Shown in pieces: positions 17,554 to 29,366 of a DNA stretch of 47,680 nucleotides. Below the pieces are notes generated by a model. The model had not been told where the DNA came from, made no database searches, and saw only the letters and a program-made list of their open reading frames with translations. The stretch is from positions 1-47,680 of the forward strand of contig JAGCRW010000019.1 of assembly GCA_017964485.1 (NCBI GenBank), read 5' to 3'. The translations under genes were made by a program, and so were the position numbers. Positions within the stretch are counted from its first letter, which is position 1. Each line of letters begins with the position of its first letter. This DNA is from Muribaculaceae bacterium (GTDB taxonomy: Bacteria; Bacteroidota; Bacteroidia; Bacteroidales; Muribaculaceae).

Positions 17554-17584
17554 CAAAAGTAAATGCAAGAAATGAAGTAGCCAA
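17554..17584 (-). promoter_or_regulatory. Predicted promoter of the beta-helix protein gene
   Basis: On the minus strand: TTG (17584-17582), 20 nt, then TACTTTTG (17561-17554), a perfect TAnnTTTG. The expected start of transcription is near 17547, giving a leader of about 36 nt. Confidence 0.65.
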
Positions 17585-17641
17585 CTTTTTTCAACTAAAA
17601 TGTGTATTTTTTAAGCAAACACCTAAATATATATAAAAAAA

Positions 17642-17666
17642 ATGAGGCAAGTGACACCTGCCTCAT
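17642..17666 (-). terminator. Rho-independent terminator of rsmA-mgtE
   Basis: ATGAGGCA (17642-17649), 9-nt loop, TGCCTCAT (17659-17666). On the minus strand the hairpin is followed by a run of T (complement of the A-run ending at 17642). It lies 24 bp after the mgtE stop codon. Confidence 0.85.
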
Positions 17667-17689
17667 GTTACTATAAAAACATTATCAGA

Positions 17690-19072
17690 TTATATCATTG
17701 TCTGAATGAGTATCGTGCTGATAAACATATAGATGAGCATACCCACGATATCGTTGGTCACCGTCACGAACGGGCCAGTGGCTATCGCTGGGTCTATTTT
17801 CAGTTTCTCGAGGACGATAGGCACCATAGTACCGAATACCGAGGCAAACAGCACCACAGCAAACAAAGAGATGGTAACTGCCAATGAGGTAATCATAGCT
17901 TTCTGTGAATCGCCATCGGCAGGGAAAATCAAATTGTAGATAAACACCAATCCGGCAATGAGCACAGCATTTAACGTTGCCACAAAGAACTCCTTTGCCA
18001 GATGCTTGCCAGCTTGCTTGAGTTCCAAACTGCCGTTGGCGAGACCCTGAACGACAATAGCGCTCGACTGGGTGCCCACGTTACCGCCAGTGCCACCAAT
18101 CAAGGGGATAAACAGCGCCAAACCAGGAAGTATTGTCTGCCACTGACCATCGTCGCCACCGCCAAGAATCAGCGCATTGGCGATACCGCCAACTATACCG
18201 ATTAACAACCATGGAAAACGGGCGCGGAACTGTGTCCACACGCTGTCGCCTGTCTCCACGTCGGCGACAAGACCGGTAGCCAACTGGTAGTCACGCTCGC
18301 TCTGCTCGCGCACCTCATCCATGATGTCGTCAACGGTGATGCGTCCCACGAGACGGCCTATGGAGTCAACCACTGGCATCGCCACAAGGTCGTATTTCTC
18401 GAAATCGAGAGCCACGTCCTCGATAGGCGTGTCGGTCCTCACCGAGATGGGATTGGGTTCCATCACATATTTTATCTTGTTGGCCGAGGGGTTGGTAATG
18501 GTAGTCTTCAACGGGAACACTCCCTTGAGACGGTTGTCGTCATCAACAACGTAGATGTTGTAAATCTCGTCCATATCCTCGGCCTGCTCACGCATTGTCT
18601 TGATGCAGTCAGGCATCGAGAGGTTCTCGTTCACGACAATCATCTCGGTTGACATGTGACCACCAGCGGTATCCTCATCATACTGCAACAGGTCAACAAT
18701 ATCACCCGCCTGCTCCACGTCGTCGATGTGCTTGATCACATCCTGCTGGTCATCCTCGTCAAGCTCCTGGATAAGGTCAACAGCGTCGTTAGCGTCCATC
18801 TGCTCCACGGTCCTAGCGATGGTCTCGTTAGGCATCATCTCAAGCAGGTCAGCGCGCTCGTCCTCATCGAGCTCGGCAAGCACATCGGCCACAGTCTCGT
18901 CATCAAGCTGCTGGAGCACAAAGAGCGCCTCATCGGCATCGTCAAGCTCGTTGATAAGCTCGGCAATGTCGGCGGGGTGCAAGTCCTGGATGTTGGCTTG
19001 CAGTTGCTCCATGTCTTTGGCCTCAATCAGTTCTTTCAACTGGTCGATATTTTCGATGTCAAACTCTTTCAT
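17690..19072 (-). CDS. mgtE: Magnesium transporter MgtE
   Basis: A 460-residue Mg2+ channel of the inner membrane. The N-terminal helical domain (about 1-130) is rich in acidic repeats (LHPADIAELINELDDADEA and DEDERADLLEMM), as expected for the Mg2+-sensing superhelix. A CBS pair follows (about 135-255; VDDDNRLKGVFPLK and VDSIGRLVGRITVDDIMDEV). Five membrane helices fill about 285-460, with the signature GGTGGNVGTQSSAIVVQGLA that lines the pore. Length and domain order match the family. Its ATG overlaps the rsmA stop by 4 nt (ATGA), so translation is coupled, and a terminator follows the gene. Confidence 0.95.
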   Translation of the reverse strand: MKEFDIENIDQLKELIEAKDMEQLQANIQDLHPADIAELINELDDADEALFVLQQLDDETVADVLAELDEDERADLLEMMPNETIARTVEQMDANDAVDLIQELDEDDQQDVIKHIDDVEQAGDIVDLLQYDEDTAGGHMSTEMIVVNENLSMPDCIKTMREQAEDMDEIYNIYVVDDDNRLKGVFPLKTTITNPSANKIKYVMEPNPISVRTDTPIEDVALDFEKYDLVAMPVVDSIGRLVGRITVDDIMDEVREQSERDYQLATGLVADVETGDSVWTQFRARFPWLLIGIVGGIANALILGGGDDGQWQTILPGLALFIPLIGGTGGNVGTQSSAIVVQGLANGSLELKQAGKHLAKEFFVATLNAVLIAGLVFIYNLIFPADGDSQKAMITSLAVTISLFAVVLFASVFGTMVPIVLEKLKIDPAIATGPFVTVTNDIVGMLIYMFISTILIQTMI

Positions 19073-19881
19073 AGTCCACCAGTGTTTATATTTTGAAGGT
19101 TTTTAATTATATTAGTTAACTCCACAAACTCGCTCACGCTCAATTGCTCGGGCCGTCGCTTGAATAGAGCGTCATATTGCTCATCGAGTCTTGGCATTGC
19201 TTCGGGAGGAATCATGCCGCGAAGCGAGTTACGCAAGGTCTTGCGACGCTGGCCAAAGGATGTCTTTACCACGCTCTTGAAGAGGCGCTCGTCGCAGCCC
19301 AGGTCGGTAACACCATTCCGCACGAGCCTGATGACTCCGCTCTTGACTTTGGGCGGTGGATCGAAGACGTTCTCATCAACAGTGAACAAATACTCAATGT
19401 CATACCACGCCTGTAACAGCACCGAGAGTATGCCGTAGGTCTTGCTACCAGGGCCCGCAGCTATGCGTTGTGCCACCTCGCGCTGGAACATGCCGCTGCA
19501 GCACACCACCTGGTCTTTGTAGTCGAGCACGCGGAAGAGGATTTGCGACGAGATGTTGTAAGGATAGTTGCCTATCACAACCATCTCGCCATCGCCACAT
19601 GCCTCACGCAGGTCAAGCTTGAGGAAGTCGCGCTCAATGATGCGACCGTCAAGGGCAGGAAAATGCGCTTTCAGGTAATCGACGCTCTCGCTGTCGAGCT
19701 CAACCACTTTGAGGTCATGGCCATTTTCCAGCAGGTACTGAGTGAGCACACCCATGCCCGGCCCTACCTCTAAGGCGGGCAAGTGCTTGTAGTCGCCGAT
19801 AGTAGCCGCAATGCGCTGAGCCACATCGAGGTCGATGAGGAAATGCTGTCCCAATGATTTCTTTGCTCTAACCTGCTGCAT
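19069..19881 (-). CDS. rsmA: 16S rRNA dimethyladenosine transferase RsmA (KsgA)
   Basis: Methylates the two adjacent adenosines near the 3' end of 16S rRNA during small-subunit assembly. I start it at MQQVRAKKSLGQHFL, the usual family opening, and not 26 codons upstream, where the residues are hydrophobic and unrelated to the family. This gives 270 residues. Visible motifs: the SAM-binding loop LEVGPGMGVLT and the catalytic VIGNYPYNISSQIL (NLPY-type motif with Y in place of L). The C-terminal helical domain contains SFGQRRKTLRNSL and KRRPEQLSVSEFVEL. It lies upstream of mgtE with a 4-nt overlap. Confidence 0.95.
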   Translation of the reverse strand: MQQVRAKKSLGQHFLIDLDVAQRIAATIGDYKHLPALEVGPGMGVLTQYLLENGHDLKVVELDSESVDYLKAHFPALDGRIIERDFLKLDLREACGDGEMVVIGNYPYNISSQILFRVLDYKDQVVCCSGMFQREVAQRIAAGPGSKTYGILSVLLQAWYDIEYLFTVDENVFDPPPKVKSGVIRLVRNGVTDLGCDERLFKSVVKTSFGQRRKTLRNSLRGMIPPEAMPRLDEQYDALFKRRPEQLSVSEFVELTNIIKNLQNINTGGL

Positions 19882-20091
19882 AATGGTCAATTTATTTGCA
19901 ATTTCTTTTTCAACAGGCAAAATTACAGAAAAATGCGTGAAAAACAAAATTAATTGCAAATTGCTTCTCGTAGAAGGAACGATTTTTAATTTTTTCTAGA
20001 TTGACACACATAGCAATTGTTTGATTCATTCACTTTTTCCAAAAATAGACCGTAAAAAATAGTTCAGTTCTTTTCCGGTGATTATGATTGC

Positions 20092-20117
20092 TATTCGCCG
20101 AAAAAAATCGGCGAATA
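20092..20117 (+). promoter_or_regulatory. Operator-like palindrome upstream of fic
   Basis: TATTCGCCGA (20092-20101), A6 spacer, TCGGCGAATA (20108-20117): a perfect 10-bp inverted repeat touching the -33 region. A related half-site TTCTCCGAAAA lies between the -33 and -7 elements (about 20127-20137). This arrangement suggests binding of a dimeric repressor. Confidence 0.5.
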
Positions 20118-20118
20118 A

Positions 20119-20150
20119 TTTGGTTATTCTCCGAAAACTATGTAAATTTG
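20119..20150 (+). promoter_or_regulatory. Predicted promoter of the fic gene
   Basis: TTTG (20119-20122), 20 nt, TAAATTTG (20143-20150) followed by C. It overlaps the upstream part of the longest reading frame, which rules out a start at 20078 and favours ATG 20168, close to the predicted transcription start. Confidence 0.7.
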
Positions 20151-20167
20151 CAGCCAAACTAAAAGAT

Positions 20168-21265
20168 ATGCAATATATACATAACCACGAAAATTGGTGG
20201 AAGTTTCGTTATGACAGCGAGCAGATAATGAATGAATTGGGACGCGTGCGTGCCAAACAAGGGCAAGTTCTAGGAAGAATGTTGTCATTGGGATTTAATT
20301 CTCAAGATGAAGCAGTTCTTTCAAACATGTCGCTTGAGCTTGTTCGTTCATCAGAGATTGAGGGCGAAATACTGAATCTTGCCGAAGTTCGTTCGTCAAT
20401 TGCTCGCCGTTTAGGAATAGAGACAGCAGGACTTGTGCCTGTTTCTCGTTACATTGATGGTGTTGTGGAAATGCAACTGGATGCGACACAGAATTACGCT
20501 AAGCCACTTACTCGCGACCGATTGTTCGGGTGGCACAATGTGCTGTTCCCAACTGGAATGAGCGGAATGTATCGTATAGATGTTGGCAAATATCGTACTG
20601 GCGATATGCAGGTAGTGTCAGGGGCCATGGGCAAAGAAAAAGTTCATTACCAAGCGCCATCGGCTCAACGTGTGCCCGCCGAGATGGAACGCTTCATTGC
20701 CTGGGTGAACAACGAAGAGGATATTGATGCAGTTCTGAAAGCAGCGATCGCCCACTTGTGGTTTGTGTCGATACACCCATTTGATGATGGCAATGGCAGA
20801 ATAACTAGAGCATTGACCGATATGCTTCTTGCTCGTTCCGAAAATTGCAGCAAAAGGTTTTATAGTTTCTCTGCCGAGATAAAAGCAATGCAAAAAGAGT
20901 ATTACGAAGTTCTTGAACGCACTCAACGTGGCGATGGCGACATCACCGAGTGGTTATTATGGTTCTTGCGTTGCTTCAATCAGGCACTGGATTCAACCGA
21001 AAAGACACTGTCATCGGTAATGCGTAAAGCCGAATTTTGGGAGCGCTATCGCGATGTCTCTTTCAACGAAAGGCAACGAAAACTATTGAACATGCAATTC
21101 GACGGCTTTTTTGGCAAACTCACCAGCAGCAAATGGGCAAAAATAGCTAAATGTTCATCTGACACTGCACTTAATGACATAAATGACCTGATTGCAAAAG
21201 GGATATTGAAAAAATCAAATGAAGGTGGCCGTAGCACAAACTATATCTTGAGTTTTACAAAATGA
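20168..21265 (+). CDS. Fic family protein (DUF4172 N-terminal domain)
   Basis: A 365-residue protein taken from ATG 20168 (MQYIHNHENWWKFRYDSEQ), the typical DUF4172 opening. The Fic core carries the complete active-site motif HPFDDGNGRITR starting at H203, so AMP transfer (or a related transfer of a nucleotide part to protein hydroxyls) is expected. An N-terminal inhibitory motif of the S/T-xxx-E-G/N type is present at S61-E65-G66 (RSSEIEGEI), which normally blocks the site through its glutamate. A winged-helix-like C-terminal region follows (KLTSSKWAKIAKCSSDTALNDINDLIAKGIL). No antitoxin gene is adjacent; the internal motif would provide self-inhibition. An operator-like palindrome overlaps the promoter, so the winged helix might autoregulate (inference). 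Confidence 0.9.
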   Translation: MQYIHNHENWWKFRYDSEQIMNELGRVRAKQGQVLGRMLSLGFNSQDEAVLSNMSLELVRSSEIEGEILNLAEVRSSIARRLGIETAGLVPVSRYIDGVVEMQLDATQNYAKPLTRDRLFGWHNVLFPTGMSGMYRIDVGKYRTGDMQVVSGAMGKEKVHYQAPSAQRVPAEMERFIAWVNNEEDIDAVLKAAIAHLWFVSIHPFDDGNGRITRALTDMLLARSENCSKRFYSFSAEIKAMQKEYYEVLERTQRGDGDITEWLLWFLRCFNQALDSTEKTLSSVMRKAEFWERYRDVSFNERQRKLLNMQFDGFFGKLTSSKWAKIAKCSSDTALNDINDLIAKGILKKSNEGGRSTNYILSFTK

Positions 21266-21332
21266 AACAACCATCTAAGATTTGGTTTTGTGACAAAAAA
21301 ATGCAGATTATTTCAGATAAATCGCATATAAA

Positions 21333-21362
21333 TTGTAGGTAATAAAATAATTGTCTATCTTT
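21333..21362 (+). promoter_or_regulatory. Predicted promoter of the flippase-like gene
   Basis: TTG (21333-21335), 19 nt, TATCTTTG (21355-21362). The TTG codon at 21361 that opens the longest reading frame lies inside this -7 element, so the start codon must be downstream. Confidence 0.65.
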
Positions 21363-21408
21363 GCATGTTACAAAGCATTTTAAGCAAATCATTAAGACGA
21401 CAACTGAA

Positions 21409-22464
21409 GTGAAAAAGATTATATCGGCATTATTAAAATATGGCATTCCTATAGCTATCAGCGTGGGACTAGCGTGGTTTCTGTCAAAGAATGTGGACTG
21501 GACAGCCATTAAAGACAGCCTGCGCAACGACGTGAATTACTGGTGGTTCCTGCCAGTGATTGTGGTGAGCATCTTCAGCCACATCTTCAGGGCGCTGCGC
21601 TGGCGATTGCAGCTGCGAGCAATCGATATTCATCCTTCAACAAGCGCTCTTATCAACAGCATCTTCGGCACCTATTTTGTGAACCTGCTGTTCCCTCGCC
21701 TTGGCGAAGTGTGGCGCTCGGGCTACATCGCCAACCGCGAGAAAGCATCGTTCACACAAGTGCTTGGCTCTATGGTAGGTGACCGCTTGAGCGACACGGT
21801 TACTGTGGCGCTGCTCACGCTGTTCACCTTCTTCATTGCCCAGGACAAGTTCTATAAGTTCTTTGACCAGCGCGGCGACGGCAGTGGCTCGATGTTTACC
21901 TCATGGGTGTTCTGGCTGCTTGTGGCGATCGGCGTGCTCGGCGTGCTGGCGCTAGTATGGATATTCCGCAGCAAGAGCGAGAACAAGGTCATCGCCAAGG
22001 TGCGCCTCATGCTCCGCAACCTGTGGGACGGCTTTGCCGCCATCGGCAAGATGGACGGAAAGTGGATGTTCGTGCTCTATACCGTACTGATATGGGGTTG
22101 CTACTTCATGCAGCTCTATCTCGCCTCATTTGCCTTCGCCTGCACCAAAGACCTGGGCATAGTGGCCATACTCGTCCTTTTCGTGCTTAGCAGCATAGGC
22201 ATGGCGGTACCAAGCAACGGCGGCCTTGGACCATGGCAGTTTGCCATTATCTTCGGCTTGACGCTCTATGGCGTGGGCGCCTTCCCGCCCTCTACACCCT
22301 ACGATCCACAAGCTTCGGCCTTCGCATGGCTGGTATGGGGCGTGCAGACCTGCCTTCTCATTGTGCTCGGCATCTATGCCTTTATCAGCATGGCAATCGA
22401 CCGGCGGCGCATAGCCCAAGGCAAGACAATTGTCAAAACCCAGAGCAAGGAAATGACAATTTGA
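21409..22464 (+). CDS. Flippase-like membrane protein (YbhN/AglD/MprF-N type)
   Basis: A 351-residue integral membrane protein. I start it at GTG 21409 (MKKIISALLKYGIPIAISVG), since the earlier TTG sits in the promoter and no ATG is available. About seven or eight hydrophobic segments are visible, with the family hallmark FRALRWRLQL in loop 1, NLLFPRLGEVWRSGYIANRE and GSMVGDRLSDTVTV. The C-terminal GMAVPSNGGLGPWQFAIIFGL is also typical. This family (lysylphosphatidylglycerol synthetase transmembrane region) is thought to move lipid-linked molecules across the inner membrane; the substrate is unknown. The gene downstream, 68 bp away, encodes a small membrane protein. Confidence 0.8.
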   Translation: MKKIISALLKYGIPIAISVGLAWFLSKNVDWTAIKDSLRNDVNYWWFLPVIVVSIFSHIFRALRWRLQLRAIDIHPSTSALINSIFGTYFVNLLFPRLGEVWRSGYIANREKASFTQVLGSMVGDRLSDTVTVALLTLFTFFIAQDKFYKFFDQRGDGSGSMFTSWVFWLLVAIGVLGVLALVWIFRSKSENKVIAKVRLMLRNLWDGFAAIGKMDGKWMFVLYTVLIWGCYFMQLYLASFAFACTKDLGIVAILVLFVLSSIGMAVPSNGGLGPWQFAIIFGLTLYGVGAFPPSTPYDPQASAFAWLVWGVQTCLLIVLGIYAFISMAIDRRRIAQGKTIVKTQSKEMTI

Positions 22465-22503
22465 TTATTGATTAGAGCACTAATTTACATTGGCAAAACT
22501 TTG

Positions 22504-22529
22504 AACTATGAACTCTTAACTATGAACTA
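22504..22529 (+). repeat. AACTATGAACT direct repeat
   Basis: AACTATGAACT occurs at 22504-22514 and again at 22519-22529, just upstream of the next gene. The same 11-mer recurs at 37260-37270, where it overlaps a candidate start codon. This is a low-complexity dispersed repeat. Confidence 0.5.
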
Positions 22530-22532
22530 TAT

Positions 22533-23084
22533 ATGAAACTTATCAACGACAATTTCGACGATTATTTTGAGGGCAATGCTCCTTCTAAGAAGAGCAACGA
22601 ACCTTATGTAGAAACCGAAGAAGAACGCGAAGAGCGCGAGCTCAACGAGACCACCATTGAGCGGCGTTCCAACAAGAAACGCATACTTCTTGTCATAGGC
22701 TCGTTAGTCATCCTGTTTTTCCTCTTTTTCTTAGTGAGGTGCCAGTATTACAACCCTGAGCTGCGCACTACCAAGGGACAAGTGGTAGATGTGGTGCTGC
22801 GAGGCACGGTGTTCAAGACCTATGAGTGCACTTTCAATTCTATTGACGTGCAGTCACCTAACGGTGTCATCAAGAAAGAGTTCAAATTCTCGGTCACCAA
22901 CGATTCCATCGCAAAAACCCTCAACGAGTTGAAACAGACCAACATACCTGTGCATCTGTTCTATAGGGAATATAAAAGCTCGCTGCCCTGGCGTGGCGAC
23001 ACCAAGTTTATTGTCGATTCTATCAGGACCGAACTGCCTATTCAGTATGTAAATACCCTTTATCGCACCGCTGGAACAAAATAA
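22533..23084 (+). CDS. Hypothetical single-pass membrane protein
   Basis: A 183-residue protein of no recognised family. The N-terminal 48 residues are highly charged and cytosolic-looking (EEREERELNETTIERRSNKK). One membrane helix follows (about 49-68, RILLVIGSLVILFFLFFLV). The C-terminal 110 or so residues are probably periplasmic and beta-rich (GQVVDVVLRGTVFKTYECTF; IPVHLFYREYKSSLPWRG). It starts 68 bp after the flippase-like gene, within a run of short direct repeats. No functional inference is justified. Confidence 0.65.
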   Translation: MKLINDNFDDYFEGNAPSKKSNEPYVETEEEREERELNETTIERRSNKKRILLVIGSLVILFFLFFLVRCQYYNPELRTTKGQVVDVVLRGTVFKTYECTFNSIDVQSPNGVIKKEFKFSVTNDSIAKTLNELKQTNIPVHLFYREYKSSLPWRGDTKFIVDSIRTELPIQYVNTLYRTAGTK

Positions 23085-23117
23085 TATTCCCAAAAATCTT
23101 CTTACACCATATTATTT

Positions 23118-25502
23118 ATGAGCAAGAGAATAGCCCTACTACTATTAGTGGTTGCTGCCTCTTTGTCTTTATTAGAGGCAAAGCAAATCAGTGAGAATCA
23201 AGCAAGAGCCATTGCCGGACAGTTCTTCAATGTGGATATGCCACAGAAGCCCGCCACATTGAAAGGTCGAGGCGCTTCGGCAGCATTTTATGTGTTCAAT
23301 AACCCCGAGCAACCAGGATGGGTGATTGTCGCCGGCGATGACCGGGCGCGCACCATCTTAGCCTACAGCGACGAAGACTACTTTGATGCCGAAGATGTGC
23401 CCGAATGCGTTCAAGACTGGCTCAACGGCTATGTGGAGCAAATCGAGAATATTGGCGCCCCCAAGGAAGAAGTTCCCGAGACCACCGAGGCAAGCGTGGT
23501 CGCTTCTGGCAAGTCAAAGATTGTGCCACTACTCTTCTCGAAGTGGGCGCAAGGTCTGCCTTTCAACCAGCAATGCCCAAGCTATACCAACTCGTCGGGA
23601 GAAACCACATACTGCCCATCTGGCTGCGTGGCAATCGCTATGGCACAAATCATGTACTACCACCAGTCAAGCTTTGGCAGCAAGGCGATTCCCGCCTACA
23701 CCTCAACGAAAGATGGTCTTACATACGAACGCCCAGAGCTTCCTTCCACCACTTTCAACTATGATATCATGAACCCCTGGTACCACAATGGATCAAACAC
23801 CAGTGCCAGCGCCGAGGAGGTACAGAAACTGGTGAAATATTGTGGTCAGGCAGTGGAGATGAAGTATGGCAAAAAAACATCGAGTGCCACCAGCGATCGC
23901 AACGCATTTGTCTTCTACTTCAACTACGACAAGCATAGCCAGCAAATCCATCGCGAGGACGTGACAGCAGCGGTGTGGGAGAACAACATCTACACCGAGC
24001 TGGCAGCGGGTAGGCCAGTATATATGAGGGCAGAGAAGCTCGGAGGAGGACATGCCTTCATCTGCGACGGATATGACGGCAATGGGTTATACCACATCAA
24101 CTGGGGATGGCGAGGAAGCAACAACGGCTACTTTGCCCTCAACGCCCTTAGCGACGGCAACACAGGTGGCACCGGCGCCGCCAGCGGTGAGGAAGGCTAC
24201 ACCATTGACCTGCAAATCATCATAGGCCTTGAGCCCAGTAATTCATCGCAAACCAGCACCGACTACAACTTGGTATCGATTTATTCCAGCAGAAAAAACA
24301 ACATCTTAGGCGTTAGCCTCCCTAACGGCACCACTGCTACCACCGCTACTTATAGCCGCTCGGGGGCATCGTCGTCGTTTAACAACGTGCAGCTTATTGC
24401 CAACTACTGGAACACCTCGCGACAGACCTATACCTACGACCTTGGATGGGCTCTATATGACTCAAACGGCAATCTCAAAAGCACTCACACCGTGGTAAGT
24501 GGTAAGAGCCTGCAGGGCGGGTATTATACCTATCCCACTGGCAATATCTCATTTGGCAATGGCATCTCATCGGGAACTTACTACCTGAAACCCATCTGCC
24601 GCCTTAAAAACACCTCGTCGTGGAATCTCGTCCGTGGCAGCAGCGTGAACTATGTAAAGTGCGACATCACCAACACCACCCTCACCATGCAAGTATTTGA
24701 CCAACTTAGTGTTCAGAACTTGCAAATCAACTCGGTGACTTTTGGCTCGGTGAAGAAGGTTGGCAGCCCATTGGAGATGAAATTGGGAGTCTTTAATAAT
24801 GGTTTGACCGATTATAACTACATATATATGTGGGTAAACAACACCCTCGTGAGCGGTACAACCACCGATGTGGCGATAGGCAGCAGCGGCTATGTAACGA
24901 TGTATCACACCCCGTCGCAAGCAGGAAGCAACTCTATCAAGTTCACTGCCGATGAGGAAGGCACCAAAGAGCTTTATGCCACCAACGTGAACGTTGATGC
25001 CGCTACAGCCGCCTCGTTCACCGCAACTAATAGCGGCAGCGTATCTGGTAATACTATCACGCTTAAGAGTGTGCTCAAGAATACCGGCTCCAACACTTAC
25101 AACGACTATATAGTGGCAAAAATGTGGAAGCACTGGCCCACATCGGGCACCACAGGCTATGGCGACAACTGTATCGCACAGCCGCTGTATCTCAACAGCG
25201 GTGGCACGACGACGTTGACTTTCCCATTCACCGGTCTAGAGAATGGTGTGACCTATCATTTCTCAATCTATTATTATAGCAATGGCGAGATGGTGAAGGC
25301 TGGCTCAAACGTTAAAAGTATGACTATCAACCTCTACGACATCAACGAGGACGGCGATGTAACCGCAAGCGACATCACAGAACTCTACAACTACCTGCTC
25401 AACGGAGATATACATTATAAGGGCAACTGCGACCTCAACCACGATGGTTCAATAACCGCCGCCGACATAACCACCTTATATGATTACCTACTAGGAAATT
25501 AG
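23118..25502 (+). CDS. C10 family cysteine protease (streptopain/interpain-like) with C-terminal dockerin-like domain
   Basis: A 794-residue secreted protease precursor. Signal peptide (about 1-21), then a pro-domain of the SpeB/Spi type (ENQARAIAGQFFN; GWVIVAGDDRARTILAYSDE). The protease domain has the catalytic Cys170 in PSGCVAIAMAQIMYYHQ and His312 in GGHAFICDGYDGNGLYHINW, both with typical surroundings. About residues 375-735 form beta-sandwich, Ig-like regions. Residues about 738-794 hold two dockerin-like calcium loops (DINEDGDVTASDITELYNYL and DLNHDGSITAADITTLYDYL). Relatives include Prevotella interpain, which degrades host proteins. The dockerin-like tail resembles those on two other secreted proteins in the window. 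Confidence 0.88.
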   Translation: MSKRIALLLLVVAASLSLLEAKQISENQARAIAGQFFNVDMPQKPATLKGRGASAAFYVFNNPEQPGWVIVAGDDRARTILAYSDEDYFDAEDVPECVQDWLNGYVEQIENIGAPKEEVPETTEASVVASGKSKIVPLLFSKWAQGLPFNQQCPSYTNSSGETTYCPSGCVAIAMAQIMYYHQSSFGSKAIPAYTSTKDGLTYERPELPSTTFNYDIMNPWYHNGSNTSASAEEVQKLVKYCGQAVEMKYGKKTSSATSDRNAFVFYFNYDKHSQQIHREDVTAAVWENNIYTELAAGRPVYMRAEKLGGGHAFICDGYDGNGLYHINWGWRGSNNGYFALNALSDGNTGGTGAASGEEGYTIDLQIIIGLEPSNSSQTSTDYNLVSIYSSRKNNILGVSLPNGTTATTATYSRSGASSSFNNVQLIANYWNTSRQTYTYDLGWALYDSNGNLKSTHTVVSGKSLQGGYYTYPTGNISFGNGISSGTYYLKPICRLKNTSSWNLVRGSSVNYVKCDITNTTLTMQVFDQLSVQNLQINSVTFGSVKKVGSPLEMKLGVFNNGLTDYNYIYMWVNNTLVSGTTTDVAIGSSGYVTMYHTPSQAGSNSIKFTADEEGTKELYATNVNVDAATAASFTATNSGSVSGNTITLKSVLKNTGSNTYNDYIVAKMWKHWPTSGTTGYGDNCIAQPLYLNSGGTTTLTFPFTGLENGVTYHFSIYYYSNGEMVKAGSNVKSMTINLYDINEDGDVTASDITELYNYLLNGDIHYKGNCDLNHDGSITAADITTLYDYLLGN

Positions 25503-25519
25503 AGAGATATATACAATGA

Positions 25520-25559
25520 AATTGGCGCTATGCTGTGATACCACAACATGGCGCCAATT
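25520..25559. terminator. Bidirectional hairpin between convergent genes
   Basis: An 18-bp stem with one mismatch and one G-T pair: AATTGGCGCTATGCTGTG (25520-25537), a 4-nt loop, then its near complement at 25542-25559. It lies between the stop of the C10 protease (25502) and the stop of the converging gene (25579). T-runs are weak on both sides. Confidence 0.6.
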
Positions 25560-25578
25560 GTTATTCAGATAACGGACT

Positions 25579-28635
<3,057 letters not shown>

Positions 28636-28701
28636 AATATCGGGTCTTTTAAGTGATTGATTTCCAAAAAATGCAACTGCTTTTTATAATAGCAATTTTT
28701 G

Positions 28702-28709
28702 CAAAGATA
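28702..28709 (-). promoter_or_regulatory. Predicted -7 element of the FGE-domain gene
   Basis: CAAAGATA on the plus strand, TATCTTTG on the minus strand, followed by GC as is common. The expected start is near 28695, leaving a leader of about 60 nt. No clear -33 element is seen. Confidence 0.5.
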
Positions 28710-29144
28710 TATGCTTTTTGCTAATAATTAAAATCATTCCTTTATTTTTTTAAATTTCAGGCATCAATTTCCTTCGAAAATATATTGGAATGCCCGCTCC
28801 AGTCAACACTTCTCAAGTGCTGTTTTGAAAAAAACAAGCGATTTTTGTTAAAATTTCAAATATTAAAACAATAATATTTTAACACTTTGTTTGCGACTTA
28901 ATAAGGATTTTCCAGAAGCATTTGCACATTGTGCTCACATCACTTTTATTTAATGTCCTGATTCATTAATCAACTGCTTAACAAGCACTTAATTTGGCAT
29001 TTTGTCATTTTTTTAATCCACAAAACATACGTGTGAAATATAAAAAACACATCATTTGTTAAGAAGATTAAAAATATGCATAAAAAACCAAAACACAAAA
29101 ATCAAAGAACAAACAAAGTCGCAAAAGTTAAAGTTTAAATTAAT

Positions 29145-29176
29145 TTTGCCACATAAATTTATAATATGTAATTTTG
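29145..29176 (+). promoter_or_regulatory. Predicted promoter of the susC-susD operon
   Basis: TTTG (29145-29148), 20 nt, TAATTTTG (29169-29176) followed by CA. The -33 element is itself part of another perfect TAATTTTG (29141-29148). The leader would be about 185 nt before the susC-like ATG. Confidence 0.6.
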
Positions 29177-29366
29177 CAATCGTTGTTCCCGTATGTTCAC
29201 GGCATTTTTTTGAAAATAAAACGACACTGAAACAAGCCTCTCCCCACAGCCGGCACCTAAAGAGAACAGCAAAGATAAAACGTTATATGACAACCTTTTA
29301 ACAAAAAGAATTGAATTTATATTTTCGAGTATAAAAATTGAAGTTTAATCATTAATTGTTTACTGT

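Larger units (their letters stand above)
28636..29366. other. 731-bp divergent intergenic region, AT-rich
   Basis: No convincing gene lies here. It separates the minus-strand FGE-domain gene from the plus-strand susC-like gene and holds a promoter for each direction. A small hairpin CACTT-CTC-AAGTG lies near 28806-28818. The rest is AT-rich with many T- and A-runs. An 81-codon frame at 29056 has low-complexity lysine-rich composition and I do not regard it as a gene. Confidence 0.6.

Noticed and set aside
21361-21408. TTG 21361 as start of the flippase-like gene
   Set aside because: The codon lies inside a perfect TATCTTTG promoter element, so it would not be transcribed from that promoter. 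GTG 21409 is preferred.
29056-29301. An 81-codon frame upstream of the susC-like gene
   Set aside because: It is lysine-rich and low in complexity, spans the predicted susC promoter, and has no start context.
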